The notes under the pieces were generated by a model. The model was not told the origin of the DNA, made no database searches, and was given only the letters and a program-made list of their open reading frames with translations. Shown piece after piece: positions 26,140 through 34,697 of a stretch of 64,000 nucleotides of DNA. The stretch lies in assembly GCA_965214115.1 (NCBI GenBank), contig CBDCAU010000009.1, positions 1 through 64,000 on the forward strand, in the 5' to 3' direction. The position numbers were made by a program, and so were the translations under genes. The DNA comes from Owenweeksia sp965214115 (GTDB taxonomy: Bacteria; Bacteroidota; Bacteroidia; Flavobacteriales; Schleiferiaceae). Each line of letters opens with the position of its first letter. Position 1 is the stretch's first letter.

Positions 26140-27102
26140 ATGAAAGATGTTATCATTATCGGCGGCGGCCCCATCGGGCTGGCTTGCGGAATCGAAGCCA
26201 AAAAGCGCGGACTTTCCTACACCATTATTGAAAAGGGAGTTTTGGTGAATTCCCTTTACCATTATCCCGATAAGATGACGTTCTTTTCCACTTCCGAAAA
26301 ACTGGAAATCGGCGGCATTCCCTTTGTGTCGCACGGCCATAAACCTACGCGGCAAGAGGCTTTGGAATACTATCGCCGCGTGGCGATGAAGTTTGATCTG
26401 AACGTCCAATTATATGAAACAGTAGATTCGGTAATTAAAAATGATGTCGGGATTTTTGAAATTAAAACTTTCAAATCCTATTATTCCGCGAAAAATTTGG
26501 TGTTGGCGACAGGATTTTATGACAAGGCAAATTTGCTGAACGTGCCCGGCGAAGATTTGGAAAAAGTGCGCCATTATTACAATGACGCGCATCCGTATTT
26601 CAATCAAAAAATAGTGGTGGTGGGCGCGCAAAACTCGGCGGTGGACGCGGCTTTGGAATGCTGGCGCAAGGGCGCGGAAGTGACGATGATTGTCCGCGAA
26701 AGCGAAATTGGCGAGCGCGTAAAATATTGGGTGCGGCCGGATGTTTTGAACCGTATCGAGGAAGGTTCGATTCAGGCGTTTTTCAATGCTGAGATTATGG
26801 AAATCACTGAAAACGAGGTAGTTTTCCATCACGAGGGAAAACCGAAAAGGATTGCGAACGACTTCGTTTTGGCGCTAACGGGCTATCGGCCAGACTTTTC
26901 GTTTCTGGAAAAAATGGGCGTAAAAATCCAAAAGGAAAACGCGATGAAACCCGTCTATAATGAAGAGACGATGGAAAGCAACGTGGCGGGACTGTACTTG
27001 GCGGGCGTGATCGTGGGCGGGATGGAAACGGCGAAATGGTTTATCGAAAACTCGCGGGTGCACGCGGAGGTGGTGATGGAGGGAATAGGGAATAAGGAAT
27101 AG
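26140..27102 (+). CDS. ypdA: YpdA-family bacillithiol disulfide reductase candidate
   Basis: A 320-residue FAD/NAD(P)-binding oxidoreductase with the dinucleotide motif GGGPIG at 8-13, a second Rossmann motif VVVGAQNSAVDAALE near 165, and the closing VAGLYLAGVIVGG. It lacks the CxxC of thioredoxin reductase and matches YpdA, which reduces oxidised bacillithiol with NADPH. A YtxJ-type bacilliredoxin in the same window supports a bacillithiol redox system. The stop is followed by low-complexity AT repeats. Confidence 0.88.
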   Translation: MKDVIIIGGGPIGLACGIEAKKRGLSYTIIEKGVLVNSLYHYPDKMTFFSTSEKLEIGGIPFVSHGHKPTRQEALEYYRRVAMKFDLNVQLYETVDSVIKNDVGIFEIKTFKSYYSAKNLVLATGFYDKANLLNVPGEDLEKVRHYYNDAHPYFNQKIVVVGAQNSAVDAALECWRKGAEVTMIVRESEIGERVKYWVRPDVLNRIEEGSIQAFFNAEIMEITENEVVFHHEGKPKRIANDFVLALTGYRPDFSFLEKMGVKIQKENAMKPVYNEETMESNVAGLYLAGVIVGGMETAKWFIENSRVHAEVVMEGIGNKE

Positions 27103-27154
27103 TGAATAGGTAATAATGAATAATGAATAAGTAAATAGTGATTGGTGATTGGCG

Positions 27155-27221
27155 ATTGGTAATTGGTAATTGGTAATTGGTAATTGGTAATTGGTAATTG
27201 GTAATTGGTAATTGGTAATTG
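27155..27221. repeat. Tandem heptamer repeat (ATTGGTA)n
   Basis: About 9.5 head-to-tail copies of ATTGGTA with no internal errors, preceded at 27104-27154 by irregular AATGAATA/ATTGGTGATT-like repeats. It lies between ypdA and the hemolysin III gene. The minus strand reads as an open (TNYQLPI)n frame, which I consider a by-product. Confidence 0.9.
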
Positions 27222-27269
27222 ATAAAATTTAGCGAACCCGTTTTTCGTTGTTTCCAAAATCTTTAAATA

Positions 27270-27926
27270 TTGAAGCCCTCCTCTATAAAACCCACATTCT
27301 CAAACACTTCCCGCGAGGAGGAGCGATGGAATGCGCTGACCCACGGAGCGGGGATTTTGATTGGGGTGGTGGTTTTGACATTGTTGCTTTTGCAAAATTC
27401 TTCCGCAGGCTGGATGCGGATTTTGGCCGTTGGCATTTTCGGATTAACTTTCATTTGGACATATTTTACTTCTACTTTTTACCACGCCATTCCGGTGAAA
27501 AAAGTGCGGCTGAAAAACCGCGCGCACTTGCTCGACCACACCGCCATTTACCTCTTTATCGCCGGCACCTATACGCCCGTATCGCTGTTTGCCTTGCCGG
27601 AAAAGTGGGATATGGGAATCTTGGCGGGCATTTGGTTTTTGGCGGCGGTGGGGGTGTTTTCCAAGTTTTTTTGGATGGGGAAGTTCCGCTACCTCAGCCT
27701 CGCGTTTTACCTTTTGATGGGCTGGATGATCGTCATCGCCGCGCTGCCGCTGTGGCACACCGCACCGCACGAGCTCATTTGGTGGATGCTGGCGGGCGGC
27801 GCGTTTTATTCCCTCGGCACGATTTTTTTCAGTTGGGAAAAATTAAAATATCACCACGCCGTTTGGCATCTGTTCGTGCTGGCCGGCAGCCTCTGTCATT
27901 TTGTGGGAATTTATTTTTTCCTATAA
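27270..27926 (+). CDS. Hemolysin III / PAQR-family membrane protein
   Basis: A 218-residue protein with seven predicted helices. Conserved PAQR/HlyIII residues are visible: EERWNALTHGAG, STFYHAIP, LLDHTAIYLFIAGTYTP, the GW of LLMGWMIV, and the closing HAVWHLFVLAGSLCHFVGIY. The conserved His/Asp residues are likely metal ligands of a hydrolase-type active site. The reading frame has no ATG before the conserved region, so a TTG at 27270 is the best start. Confidence 0.92.
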   Translation: MKPSSIKPTFSNTSREEERWNALTHGAGILIGVVVLTLLLLQNSSAGWMRILAVGIFGLTFIWTYFTSTFYHAIPVKKVRLKNRAHLLDHTAIYLFIAGTYTPVSLFALPEKWDMGILAGIWFLAAVGVFSKFFWMGKFRYLSLAFYLLMGWMIVIAALPLWHTAPHELIWWMLAGGAFYSLGTIFFSWEKLKYHHAVWHLFVLAGSLCHFVGIYFFL

Positions 27927-28044
27927 TAAGGTGGGCAAAGAAAAAAAAACGGCGCCCCGCGAACCGATGGCAGAATATTGAAATCCCAATATTTCGTAAA
28001 TTCGCGGCCTGCAAATTGTAACTCAAAAAACACAGCACATCCCT

Positions 28045-28329
28045 ATGGAAGTAACGGACAACACGGAAATGCGCCACTTCGAAACCCAGACGGAGAGCGG
28101 TTTGGCGTTCATCGAATACCAAATCCAAGAGAAAAAATATTTCTTGACCAAAGCGGAATTTCCCGAAGGTTTTGAAGATAGCGGAAAAGCTGACGAGATG
28201 ATGAAAGAGGTGCTGGAAATGTTGAGGGAAACGGGGATGCGCGTGGTGCCGATGAACAAGTTTGTCAAAAAATATTTCAAGGCCAACCGCGAATACCGCG
28301 ATATGATGCCAGTGGGGATTCACCTCTGA
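28045..28329 (+). CDS. Small GNAT-fold protein (YjdJ / Acetyltransf_CG type)
   Basis: A 94-residue protein resembling the short single-domain N-acetyltransferases of the YjdJ type: SGLAFIEYQIQEKKYFLTKAEFP and the end MRVVPMNKFVKKYFKANREYRDM, parallel to the family's VPxCpFVxxYixrhpeY. The acetyl-CoA loop, normally rich in Arg/Gly, reads EDSGKADEMM, so catalytic ability is doubtful. A TAAATTCG -7-like element lies at 27997-28004. A terminator follows. Confidence 0.75.
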   Translation: MEVTDNTEMRHFETQTESGLAFIEYQIQEKKYFLTKAEFPEGFEDSGKADEMMKEVLEMLRETGMRVVPMNKFVKKYFKANREYRDMMPVGIHL

Positions 28330-28355
28330 AAAACACTTTACAACACCTTTTCAAA

Positions 28356-28388
28356 AAGCCGCTCGGTTCTAAACCCAGCGGCTTTTTT
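28356..28388 (+). terminator. Intrinsic terminator after the GNAT gene
   Basis: AAGCCGCT pairs with AGCGGCTT around a 13-nt loop, followed by a run of T. It sits 26 bp after the stop and 12 bp before the next start. Confidence 0.85.
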
Positions 28389-28399
28389 ACTTTTAGCCA

Positions 28400-28879
28400 A
28401 TGTATTCCAGTTTTCTAAAAACACCTATCGGAATTTTGAAAATAATAGCATCTGAAAACCAGTTGGTTTCCGTGCTTTTTCTTTTTGAGAAAATTTCAGA
28501 AAAAGATAATCCCAATTCCATTACCGATGAATGTACATTTCAATTGAAAAATTATTTTGAAGGAAAATTGCAGCAATTTGAGTTGCCACTTTCGCAAAAC
28601 GGGACGGATTTTCAAAAGCGGGTTTGGAAAAAATTACAGGAAATCCCGATGGGAAAAACGTGGAGCTACGGCAAATTGGCGACGGAACTGGGCGACCCAA
28701 AACTAATACGGGCGGTGGGCGCGGCCAATGGCGCAAACCCGATTTCCATCATCGTTCCCTGCCATCGAGTCGTTGGAGCAAACGGGAGTTTGGTAGGCTA
28801 CGCGGGCGGATTGCAGCGGAAAAAATGGCTGCTGGGATTTGAGGCGAATCAAATCGCCGAGCAAACCACTTTGTTTTAA
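28400..28879 (+). CDS. ogt: Methylated-DNA--protein-cysteine S-methyltransferase
   Basis: A 159-residue DNA-repair protein that removes O6-alkyl groups from guanine to its own cysteine. Active site IIVPCHRVVG with acceptor C121; helix-turn-helix segment TWSYGKLATELGDPKLIRAVGAANG precedes it; the closing YAGGLQRKKWLLGFE is typical. Length equals the Ogt/MGMT core without the Ada domain. A TACTTTTA element just before the start may be its promoter. Confidence 0.95.
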   Translation: MYSSFLKTPIGILKIIASENQLVSVLFLFEKISEKDNPNSITDECTFQLKNYFEGKLQQFELPLSQNGTDFQKRVWKKLQEIPMGKTWSYGKLATELGDPKLIRAVGAANGANPISIIVPCHRVVGANGSLVGYAGGLQRKKWLLGFEANQIAEQTTLF

Positions 28880-28960
28880 GGGCAAGCCCGAAGCCGCAAC
28901 GTAAGAAAAAAAATGGTAAACCATCCTTTCCTACCCCTTTTATTTATAATAATATGATTT

Positions 28961-29371
28961 TCAATCTTTTACCCCCAACTCCCTCCGCAATTCCTCATTC
29001 AAAAAAAGATACGAAAAAACTTGCATCTGACGTTCGTTGAACATTTTTACGCCACTGATTTCGATGGGCACGAAACTGCGCTCGGCAATGTCCAAAATCC
29101 CAAATTCCCCCTCGCGCTCCTCCCAAACCACCGCGCCTTTTTGGTCAGGGCCGTCGGGGTCCATTTTGTAATTCAGGATGTCCCATTCATAGATATGGCG
29201 GCCATTTTTGTCTTTCAGCCCCGTCCATTCGTCCACCTCGTCATATTCGATGGGGCGGCCCGTCCAGCCATAAGCATCGCGGGAATAAAGCACCACGCGG
29301 CCAGCGGCTTTGCGCATATAGCCCGTTATTTTTGAGCCATTGCGGAGGCGGTATCTCAAGTCATTTTCCAT
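28961..29371 (-). CDS. YopX-family protein
   Basis: A 136-residue protein with the YopX signature DEWTGLKDKNGRHIYEWDIL (family form TGLkDknGkxIyEGDIv) followed by a small beta-barrel region. YopX proteins are mostly carried by phages and integrative elements; their function is unknown. No other phage gene is adjacent, so this may be a relic. The usual Gly-Asp after the signature glutamate is Trp-Asp here. Confidence 0.78.
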   Translation of the reverse strand: MENDLRYRLRNGSKITGYMRKAAGRVVLYSRDAYGWTGRPIEYDEVDEWTGLKDKNGRHIYEWDILNYKMDPDGPDQKGAVVWEEREGEFGILDIAERSFVPIEISGVKMFNERQMQVFSYLFLNEELRRELGVKD

Positions 29372-29508
29372 CGGGAAAGAAAACGTGAAAAGGTCGCGGT
29401 GGTTTTTGAAAACCGCGCAAATTCTGTGAGGATTTTAGAAACTACCGAGCAGAAACAAAGAGCTTAAAGATTCTGCAATCGTATGACTTTCGCGCTCCGG
29501 TTGGGACT

Positions 29509-30538
29509 TTAAGGCACCTCTCGGGTAAAATATTCCAAATGATATTTGGGGTGCATCTTGAACTCTTTTCGTTCCAAAGCTTGGTATTGGCCCATCGTAA
29601 AAGGCACCAAAACGCCAAGGTATTTTTGGCCATCAAAATAATGAAACCTCTCTTCAACAGTCGCATAGAGGGTGGCCTTCGTTTTCAGTACTGGCAGGTC
29701 GTTATGTGTTTCTCTATGACTTATATAAGGTATGGATGGAAAATAGCCCACGAATTTGTACTCGCCCATATCCCTGTAAAAGGCCGCAAACAATCCAAAG
29801 TCACCAAGATTGAAATGAAATATTCGGGAAGAATTTTCCGAATCGCTCGGGGGATAAATTCACGGACCGCCCTGCGTGTACAAATTTGAAAGTCCCCTCT
29901 TGAAAGGTCTTTTCCGCCCCATAAATACGTAGTCCAGACTTTTTAAATTCTTCATACGGAATGTCGAGGATATGGTTGGTGTCAAAGCCGTCGCCGTTAA
30001 AGGCCAATGTATAAGTTATCCAACTTCTGCCCTCCCGTACCTTGAAATGATGTACGCCGTTGCTCGTGGCCTCCAGCACCTCCATTCGCCTTGCCTCGTT
30101 TAGGAGATTAAAATTTTTAAGGCGTTTGAATTTCCCGCTGCGTTTGCGCCAGTAAATGAACATATCCTCGTAGCTCCCGCCGTACCAATGATTGAAAGCA
30201 ATCATCTCAATGGAATCACTACCCAGTAGTTGGGCGCTTGCCCCACACGTCGATATTTCCGCTTTGGGCTCCCCTTCGGCCAAGTTGCTGTCCACATACA
30301 GCATCCATTTAACAGCTTCGTAAATCCCCGAATCCGTTGGGCAAACTACCTCCCAAGCACAACCGTTTCCGCGTTTCAGTTTGATACACTTGGAAGAATC
30401 TACGGGTAGATTTATTTGGGAATCCTCATTTTCCGCCACATTGTTATGGGAATTGGAATTGGGCGCGGACGGGGATTCGCAACTGCTGCAAAAGCAGAGC
30501 CCGATGCTTAGGAACAAAGTTCCAATCCACGTTTTCAT
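29509..30538 (-). pseudogene. Secreted lipoprotein of unknown function, frameshifted at a poly-G run
   Basis: The first frame starts at 30538 (MKTWIGTLFLSIGLCFCSSC, a lipobox) and stops at 29801. A second frame ending at 29509 continues smoothly with FNLGDFGLFAAFYRDMGEY. Both frames meet at the G5 run at 29849-29853 (C5 on the coding strand). Removing one base joins them as NLSPSDSENSSRIFHFNLGD and gives a 342-residue product with an exact codon count. No family is recognised. It may be a sequencing error, a true pseudogene, or a switchable homopolymer. If the frameshift is real, a 245-residue product remains. Confidence 0.7.
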
Positions 30539-30555
30539 ATTAAAATATTTGCTAA

Positions 30556-30592
30556 GAAAAAAGACCTTTAGGGCCGGAGACACCTAAAGGTC
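30556..30592 (-). terminator. Intrinsic terminator after the MacB-like gene
   Basis: On the minus strand GACCTTTAGG pairs with CCTAAAGGTC around a 10-nt loop, followed by TTTTTT. It lies 50 bp beyond the MacB-like stop and 18 bp before the next minus-strand start. Confidence 0.85.
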
Positions 30593-30641
30593 AGCAACAC
30601 GCCCGACTCCTTACTACCTATTCATTATTACTTATTTCCAA

Positions 30642-31892
30642 TCACTGCCCCTGCCGAATCGCCTCCACCGGATCCAGCCGCGAGGCCGTGAACGCCGGCA
30701 CAAATCCTGAAACCAGCCCAATTCCCATCGAGATAAAAATGCCCTGCAACACATTTTTCAGCGACAGCGCGATATTGAAATCAATGGAATCTCCCACCAA
30801 TAACAAAAGCCCGTAAACCAAGCCAATCCCAACCAAACCGCCGACGAGGCACAGTAAAATACTTTCCAAAAGAAACTGCAACAGGATGAAATAATTCTTT
30901 GCCCCAAGGCTTTTTTGGATGCCGATCTGGTTGGTCCGCTCGCGCACGCTGACGAACATAATATTAGCAATCCCGAAGCCGCCCACCAAAATACTGAACC
31001 CGCCGATGACCGCGCCCGCAAGGCCGATGACACCAAACAGTGCATCTAAACCGGAACTCAAAACCGAGATTTCGTTCAGCGCAAAATTGTCGTCCGCTTT
31101 GGGCGCTTGGCGGCGGATGGAACGCATCGCGCGGCGCAGGTCGTCCTTCATTTCGTCCACGGAAATCCCGCTGCCCGCTTTCGCCATTATAAAAGCGCCC
31201 TCTTGGTCGTTCACGTTCATCATCCGCCGGATAAAATTGACGGGAACAAGCACCTGACTGTCAATATCTTGGCCCACCAAAGTTTTGCCCTGCGTGGCAA
31301 AAACGCCGATCACGCGCACTTTCCGCCCTTTCAGTTTGATTTCGTTGCCGATGGCGTTTTGCGCGCCAAACAGTCCCTCGGCAATGTCGGCCCCCACCAC
31401 CGCCACGGGGCTGCCACTCTGCGATTCCAGCGGACTGAAGTAGCGGCCCCGCTCAAGTTCGTATCCCCAGATGTCGTAATAATCGTGGGAAACAGGCAGC
31501 ACGGTCGCGTTTTCGATGCTGTTGTTGCGGTGTTTCAAAGTGGAATTCATCCCGAAGGCAAACACCATTTTATCGACGGTATTCACCCGTTTTTCCAATT
31601 GCTGAAAATCTTTGTAGCTCGGCTCGGGCCGCTGAAAATATTTCCACCACGGATAGTTGCCGCCACCGCCGCCGCCCCACGGCCATTTTTGCACATACAC
31701 CACGTCGCTGCCCAGTTCGCTCACGCTGTCGCGGATGTTCCGTTCCAAAGAATCCACGACCGTGAAAACCGAAATGATGGTGAAAATGCCGATGGTGATG
31801 CCCAGCAGACTGAGAAACGTCCGCAACTTATTGACCGTCAGCGCGTGGACGGCAAACTGGAAACTCTCATTTAAAATGCGGAAAAATAGCAT
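30642..31892 (-). CDS. MacB-like ABC transporter permease
   Basis: A 416-residue type VII ABC permease: N-terminal helix (NKLRTFLSLLGITIGIFTIISVF), a periplasmic MacB_PCD domain (VVYVQKWPW... through about residue 270), then three C-terminal FtsX helices (FSILVGGFGIANIMFVSVRERTNQIGIQKSLGAKN). Such permeases export lipids or peptides or act as mechanotransmitters with a separate ATPase. No ATPase gene is adjacent in the window. The sequence GGGGGGNYPWW is an unusual Gly run near residue 75. Confidence 0.92.
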   Translation of the reverse strand: MLFFRILNESFQFAVHALTVNKLRTFLSLLGITIGIFTIISVFTVVDSLERNIRDSVSELGSDVVYVQKWPWGGGGGGNYPWWKYFQRPEPSYKDFQQLEKRVNTVDKMVFAFGMNSTLKHRNNSIENATVLPVSHDYYDIWGYELERGRYFSPLESQSGSPVAVVGADIAEGLFGAQNAIGNEIKLKGRKVRVIGVFATQGKTLVGQDIDSQVLVPVNFIRRMMNVNDQEGAFIMAKAGSGISVDEMKDDLRRAMRSIRRQAPKADDNFALNEISVLSSGLDALFGVIGLAGAVIGGFSILVGGFGIANIMFVSVRERTNQIGIQKSLGAKNYFILLQFLLESILLCLVGGLVGIGLVYGLLLLVGDSIDFNIALSLKNVLQGIFISMGIGLVSGFVPAFTASRLDPVEAIRQGQ

Positions 31893-31963
31893 TGACCGAA
31901 ATCAGAAAAAATTTAAATCCTCCTATCGAAACCCTTTTGACACAATCTACTTGCGCTCCGTCA

Positions 31964-31986
31964 CCCCTCTCCTCGTTGGAGAGGGG
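31964..31986. repeat. CCCCTCTCC / GGAGAGGGG hairpin
   Basis: A 9-bp stem with a 5-nt loop in the gap between the divergent MacB-like and purH genes, followed by CTGGGGGTGAGG. I recall this motif as a common dispersed intergenic repeat of Bacteroidota; only one copy is in this window. Confidence 0.6.
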
Positions 31987-32067
31987 CTGGGGGTGAGGTG
32001 TTGAAAAATCGGTTCAAAGGTAGGCGAAAAAGAAGGCTATAAAATAGCGATTGGCGGTTTCAATCAA

Positions 32068-32075
32068 TACCTTCG
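32068..32075 (+). promoter_or_regulatory. -7 element of purH (TACCTTCG)
   Basis: Matches TAnnTTTG except for one base, 20 bp before the ATG at 32096. Confidence 0.5.
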
Positions 32076-32095
32076 CGGCTTTCTATCAAAATAGG

Positions 32096-33637
32096 ATGTC
32101 CGCAAAAAACGCGCGCCCAACTGCGCTTCTCTCAGTATTTTACAAAGATGGCCTGAAACCGCTGGCCGAAAAATTGGCGGCCCAAAACTACCGCCTCCTC
32201 TCCACGGGCGGCACGCAAAAATTTTTGGAAAAGGAAGGTTTTGAAGTGGAGGCCGTGGAAGATTTGACGGGTTATCCCAGCATTTTGGGCGGCCGCGTCA
32301 AAACGTTGCACCCCAAGGTGTTCGGCGGGATTTTGAACCGCCGCGCCGAAACTTCCGACCAAAAGGAAACCGCCGAATTTGAAATTCCCAACATCGAAAT
32401 CGTGGTGGTGGATTTGTACCCCTTTGAGGAAACCGTGGCGGGCGGCGGCTCGCATTCCGATATTATCGAAAAAATCGACATCGGCGGCATTTCTTTGATT
32501 CGCGCGGCCGCGAAAAATTATCAAGATGTTTGGATCATTCCATCGCGGAATCATTATCAAAAAGCAATAGATATTTTGGCTAATGGAAATCCATCCGAAA
32601 ATGACAGGAAAAAGTTTGCAGCCGATGCGTTTCAAATTTCATCCAAATATGATACTGCGATTAATCATTATTTGAATGAAGAATCAGATGATTTGAATGG
32701 TGATGATTTTAATGAAAATTTAAACCTCAATTTTTCACCCAAGAAAGAATTGCGCTACGGCGAAAACCCGCATCAAAAAGGCGCTTTTTATGGAAAGTTG
32801 AACGACGTTTTTGAACAACTTCACGGCAAAGAACTGAGTTATAACAATTTACTGGATGCGGATGCCGCCGTTTCTTTAATTAAAGAATTTGACAAAACCA
32901 CTTTTGCCATATTAAAACACAACAACGCCTGTGGTCTCGCTTCCCGCAAAAGCGTTTTGGAATCTTATCAAGACGCGCTGGCCGGCGACCCCACTTCCGC
33001 GTTTGGTGGGGTTTTGATTTGCAATCAAGAAATTGACGCGGAAACCGCTGAGGAAATGCACTCGCTGTTTTTTGAAATTGCCATCGCCCCTTCATTTTCC
33101 GAAAAAGCTTTGGCCATTTTAAAAGAAAAAAAGAACCGCCGCTTGCTGGTTTTAAAAGATTTTGAGCTTCCCAAAAAAACCTACCGCAGCCTTTTGAATG
33201 GAATTCTCGCGCAAGACCGCGATTTAAAAACCGATCAAATCGCTGATTTTGAAATTAAAACCAAGGCGCAACCTTCTGAAAATGAGAAAAAAGACCTGAT
33301 ATTTGCGTCGAAAATCTGCAAGCATACCAAGAGCAATACCATTGTGTTAGCCAAAAACGGGCAACTTTTAGCGAGCGGCACGGGCCAAACTTCGCGCGTA
33401 GATGCTCTAAAACAGGCGGTTACGAAGGCAAAATCTTTTAATTTTGACCTCCGTGGAGCGGTGATGGCCTCGGACGCTTTTTTCCCTTTTCCGGATTGCG
33501 TAGAAATCGCGGACGAAGCGGGCATTACTTCCGTCATTCAACCGGGCGGCAGCGTAAAAGATTCGCTCTCAATTGATTACTGTGACCAAAACGGGATGTC
33601 GATGGTTTTTACCGGCACCCGCCATTTCAAACACTGA
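32096..33637 (+). CDS. purH: Bifunctional AICAR formyltransferase / IMP cyclohydrolase
   Basis: Catalyses the last two steps of purine synthesis. In the 513-residue protein the N-terminal MGS-like cyclohydrolase domain shows LLSTGGTQKFLEKEG and GGRVKTLHPKVFGGIL. The formyltransferase part shows LRYGENPHQKGAFYG, ILKHNNACGLA and the closing GGSVKDSLSIDYCD...VFTGTRHFKH. Length is normal. The start at 32096 (MSAKNARPTALLS) follows a -7 element; the frame extends 15 codons further upstream without support. It lies 10 bp before mreB. Confidence 0.97.
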   Translation: MSAKNARPTALLSVFYKDGLKPLAEKLAAQNYRLLSTGGTQKFLEKEGFEVEAVEDLTGYPSILGGRVKTLHPKVFGGILNRRAETSDQKETAEFEIPNIEIVVVDLYPFEETVAGGGSHSDIIEKIDIGGISLIRAAAKNYQDVWIIPSRNHYQKAIDILANGNPSENDRKKFAADAFQISSKYDTAINHYLNEESDDLNGDDFNENLNLNFSPKKELRYGENPHQKGAFYGKLNDVFEQLHGKELSYNNLLDADAAVSLIKEFDKTTFAILKHNNACGLASRKSVLESYQDALAGDPTSAFGGVLICNQEIDAETAEEMHSLFFEIAIAPSFSEKALAILKEKKNRRLLVLKDFELPKKTYRSLLNGILAQDRDLKTDQIADFEIKTKAQPSENEKKDLIFASKICKHTKSNTIVLAKNGQLLASGTGQTSRVDALKQAVTKAKSFNFDLRGAVMASDAFFPFPDCVEIADEAGITSVIQPGGSVKDSLSIDYCDQNGMSMVFTGTRHFKH

Positions 33638-33647
33638 ACGACATTTA

Positions 33648-34673
33648 ATGGGACTTTTCGATTTTTTTAAAGAAGACATCGCGATTGACCTTGGCACGGC
33701 CAATACGCTCATTATTCATAATGATAAAGTGGTGGTGGATGCGCCCAGCATCGTGGCCATCGACCGGACCACCGGAAAAATTATTGCCGTGGGTCAGCAA
33801 GCGCGGCAGATGCACGGCAAAACCCACGAAAACATCAGGACCATCCGCCCGCTGAAAGACGGCGTAATCGCTGATTTTGAGGCCAGTGAAGCGATGATTC
33901 GCGAAATGATCAAAAGCATTCCGGGCCTGCAAAAAAAGATGTTTACCCCCGCCCTGCGGATGGTGATTTGCATTCCCAGCGGCATCACGGAAGTGGAAAA
34001 ACGCGCCGTAAAAGACAGTGCCCAGCACGCTGGCGCGCGAGAAGTATATCTTATACACGAGCCGATGGCCGCCGCCATCGGCACCGGCGTGGACGTGCAG
34101 GAACCGAAAGGAAATATGATCATCGACATCGGCGGCGGCACCACGGAAATCGCGGTGTTGGCGCTGGGCGGCATCGTGGCGGACAAATCCATCAAAGTGG
34201 CGGGCGACGTTTTCACCAACGACATCGCCTATTATATGCGCACCAAACATAATTTATACGTGGGCGAGCGCACGGCGGAGGAAATCAAAATCCGCGTGGG
34301 CAGCGCATTAGAAAAACTGGAAAACGAGCCGGAAGAAATGGCCGTGCAGGGGCGTGATTTGATTACCGGCAAGCCGAAACAAATTATGGTGACCTATCAG
34401 GAAATCACCAAGGCGCTTGACAAATCCATCACCCGCATCGAGGACGCGATAATGGAAGCCCTCTCGATGACGCCGCCGGAACTGGCCGCCGATATTTACA
34501 ACAGCGGTATTTATATGGCGGGCGGCGGCAGTATGCTGCGCGGGCTGGACAAACGTATTTCGATGAAGACCGACCTGCCCGTTTACGTGGCCGAAGACCC
34601 ACTGCGGGCGGTGGTTCGCGGGACGGGGATTGCGTTGAAAAACGTGGATAAGTATAATTTTTTGATGTCTTAG
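33648..34673 (+). CDS. mreB: Rod shape-determining protein MreB
   Basis: The bacterial actin that guides lateral wall synthesis. The 341-residue protein has phosphate-1 DIAIDLGTANTLI, connect-1 VICIPSGITEVEKRAVKD, phosphate-2 IDIGGGTTEIAVLALGG and adenosine motif YMAGGGSMLRGLD. The N-terminus MGLFDFFKED is the usual membrane-binding start. It would normally be followed by mreC; here a two-gene cassette intervenes (34698-35737). A GAAAAAC/GTTTTTC inverted repeat follows the stop. Confidence 0.98.
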   Translation: MGLFDFFKEDIAIDLGTANTLIIHNDKVVVDAPSIVAIDRTTGKIIAVGQQARQMHGKTHENIRTIRPLKDGVIADFEASEAMIREMIKSIPGLQKKMFTPALRMVICIPSGITEVEKRAVKDSAQHAGAREVYLIHEPMAAAIGTGVDVQEPKGNMIIDIGGGTTEIAVLALGGIVADKSIKVAGDVFTNDIAYYMRTKHNLYVGERTAEEIKIRVGSALEKLENEPEEMAVQGRDLITGKPKQIMVTYQEITKALDKSITRIEDAIMEALSMTPPELAADIYNSGIYMAGGGSMLRGLDKRISMKTDLPVYVAEDPLRAVVRGTGIALKNVDKYNFLMS

Positions 34674-34697
34674 GAAAAACAGTTTTTCTAATTTGAA

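Noticed and set aside
27155..27221. Possible CRISPR array or coding repeat
   Set aside because: Units are 7 bp with no spacers; the minus-strand (TNYQLPI)n frame is a by-product of the heptamer.
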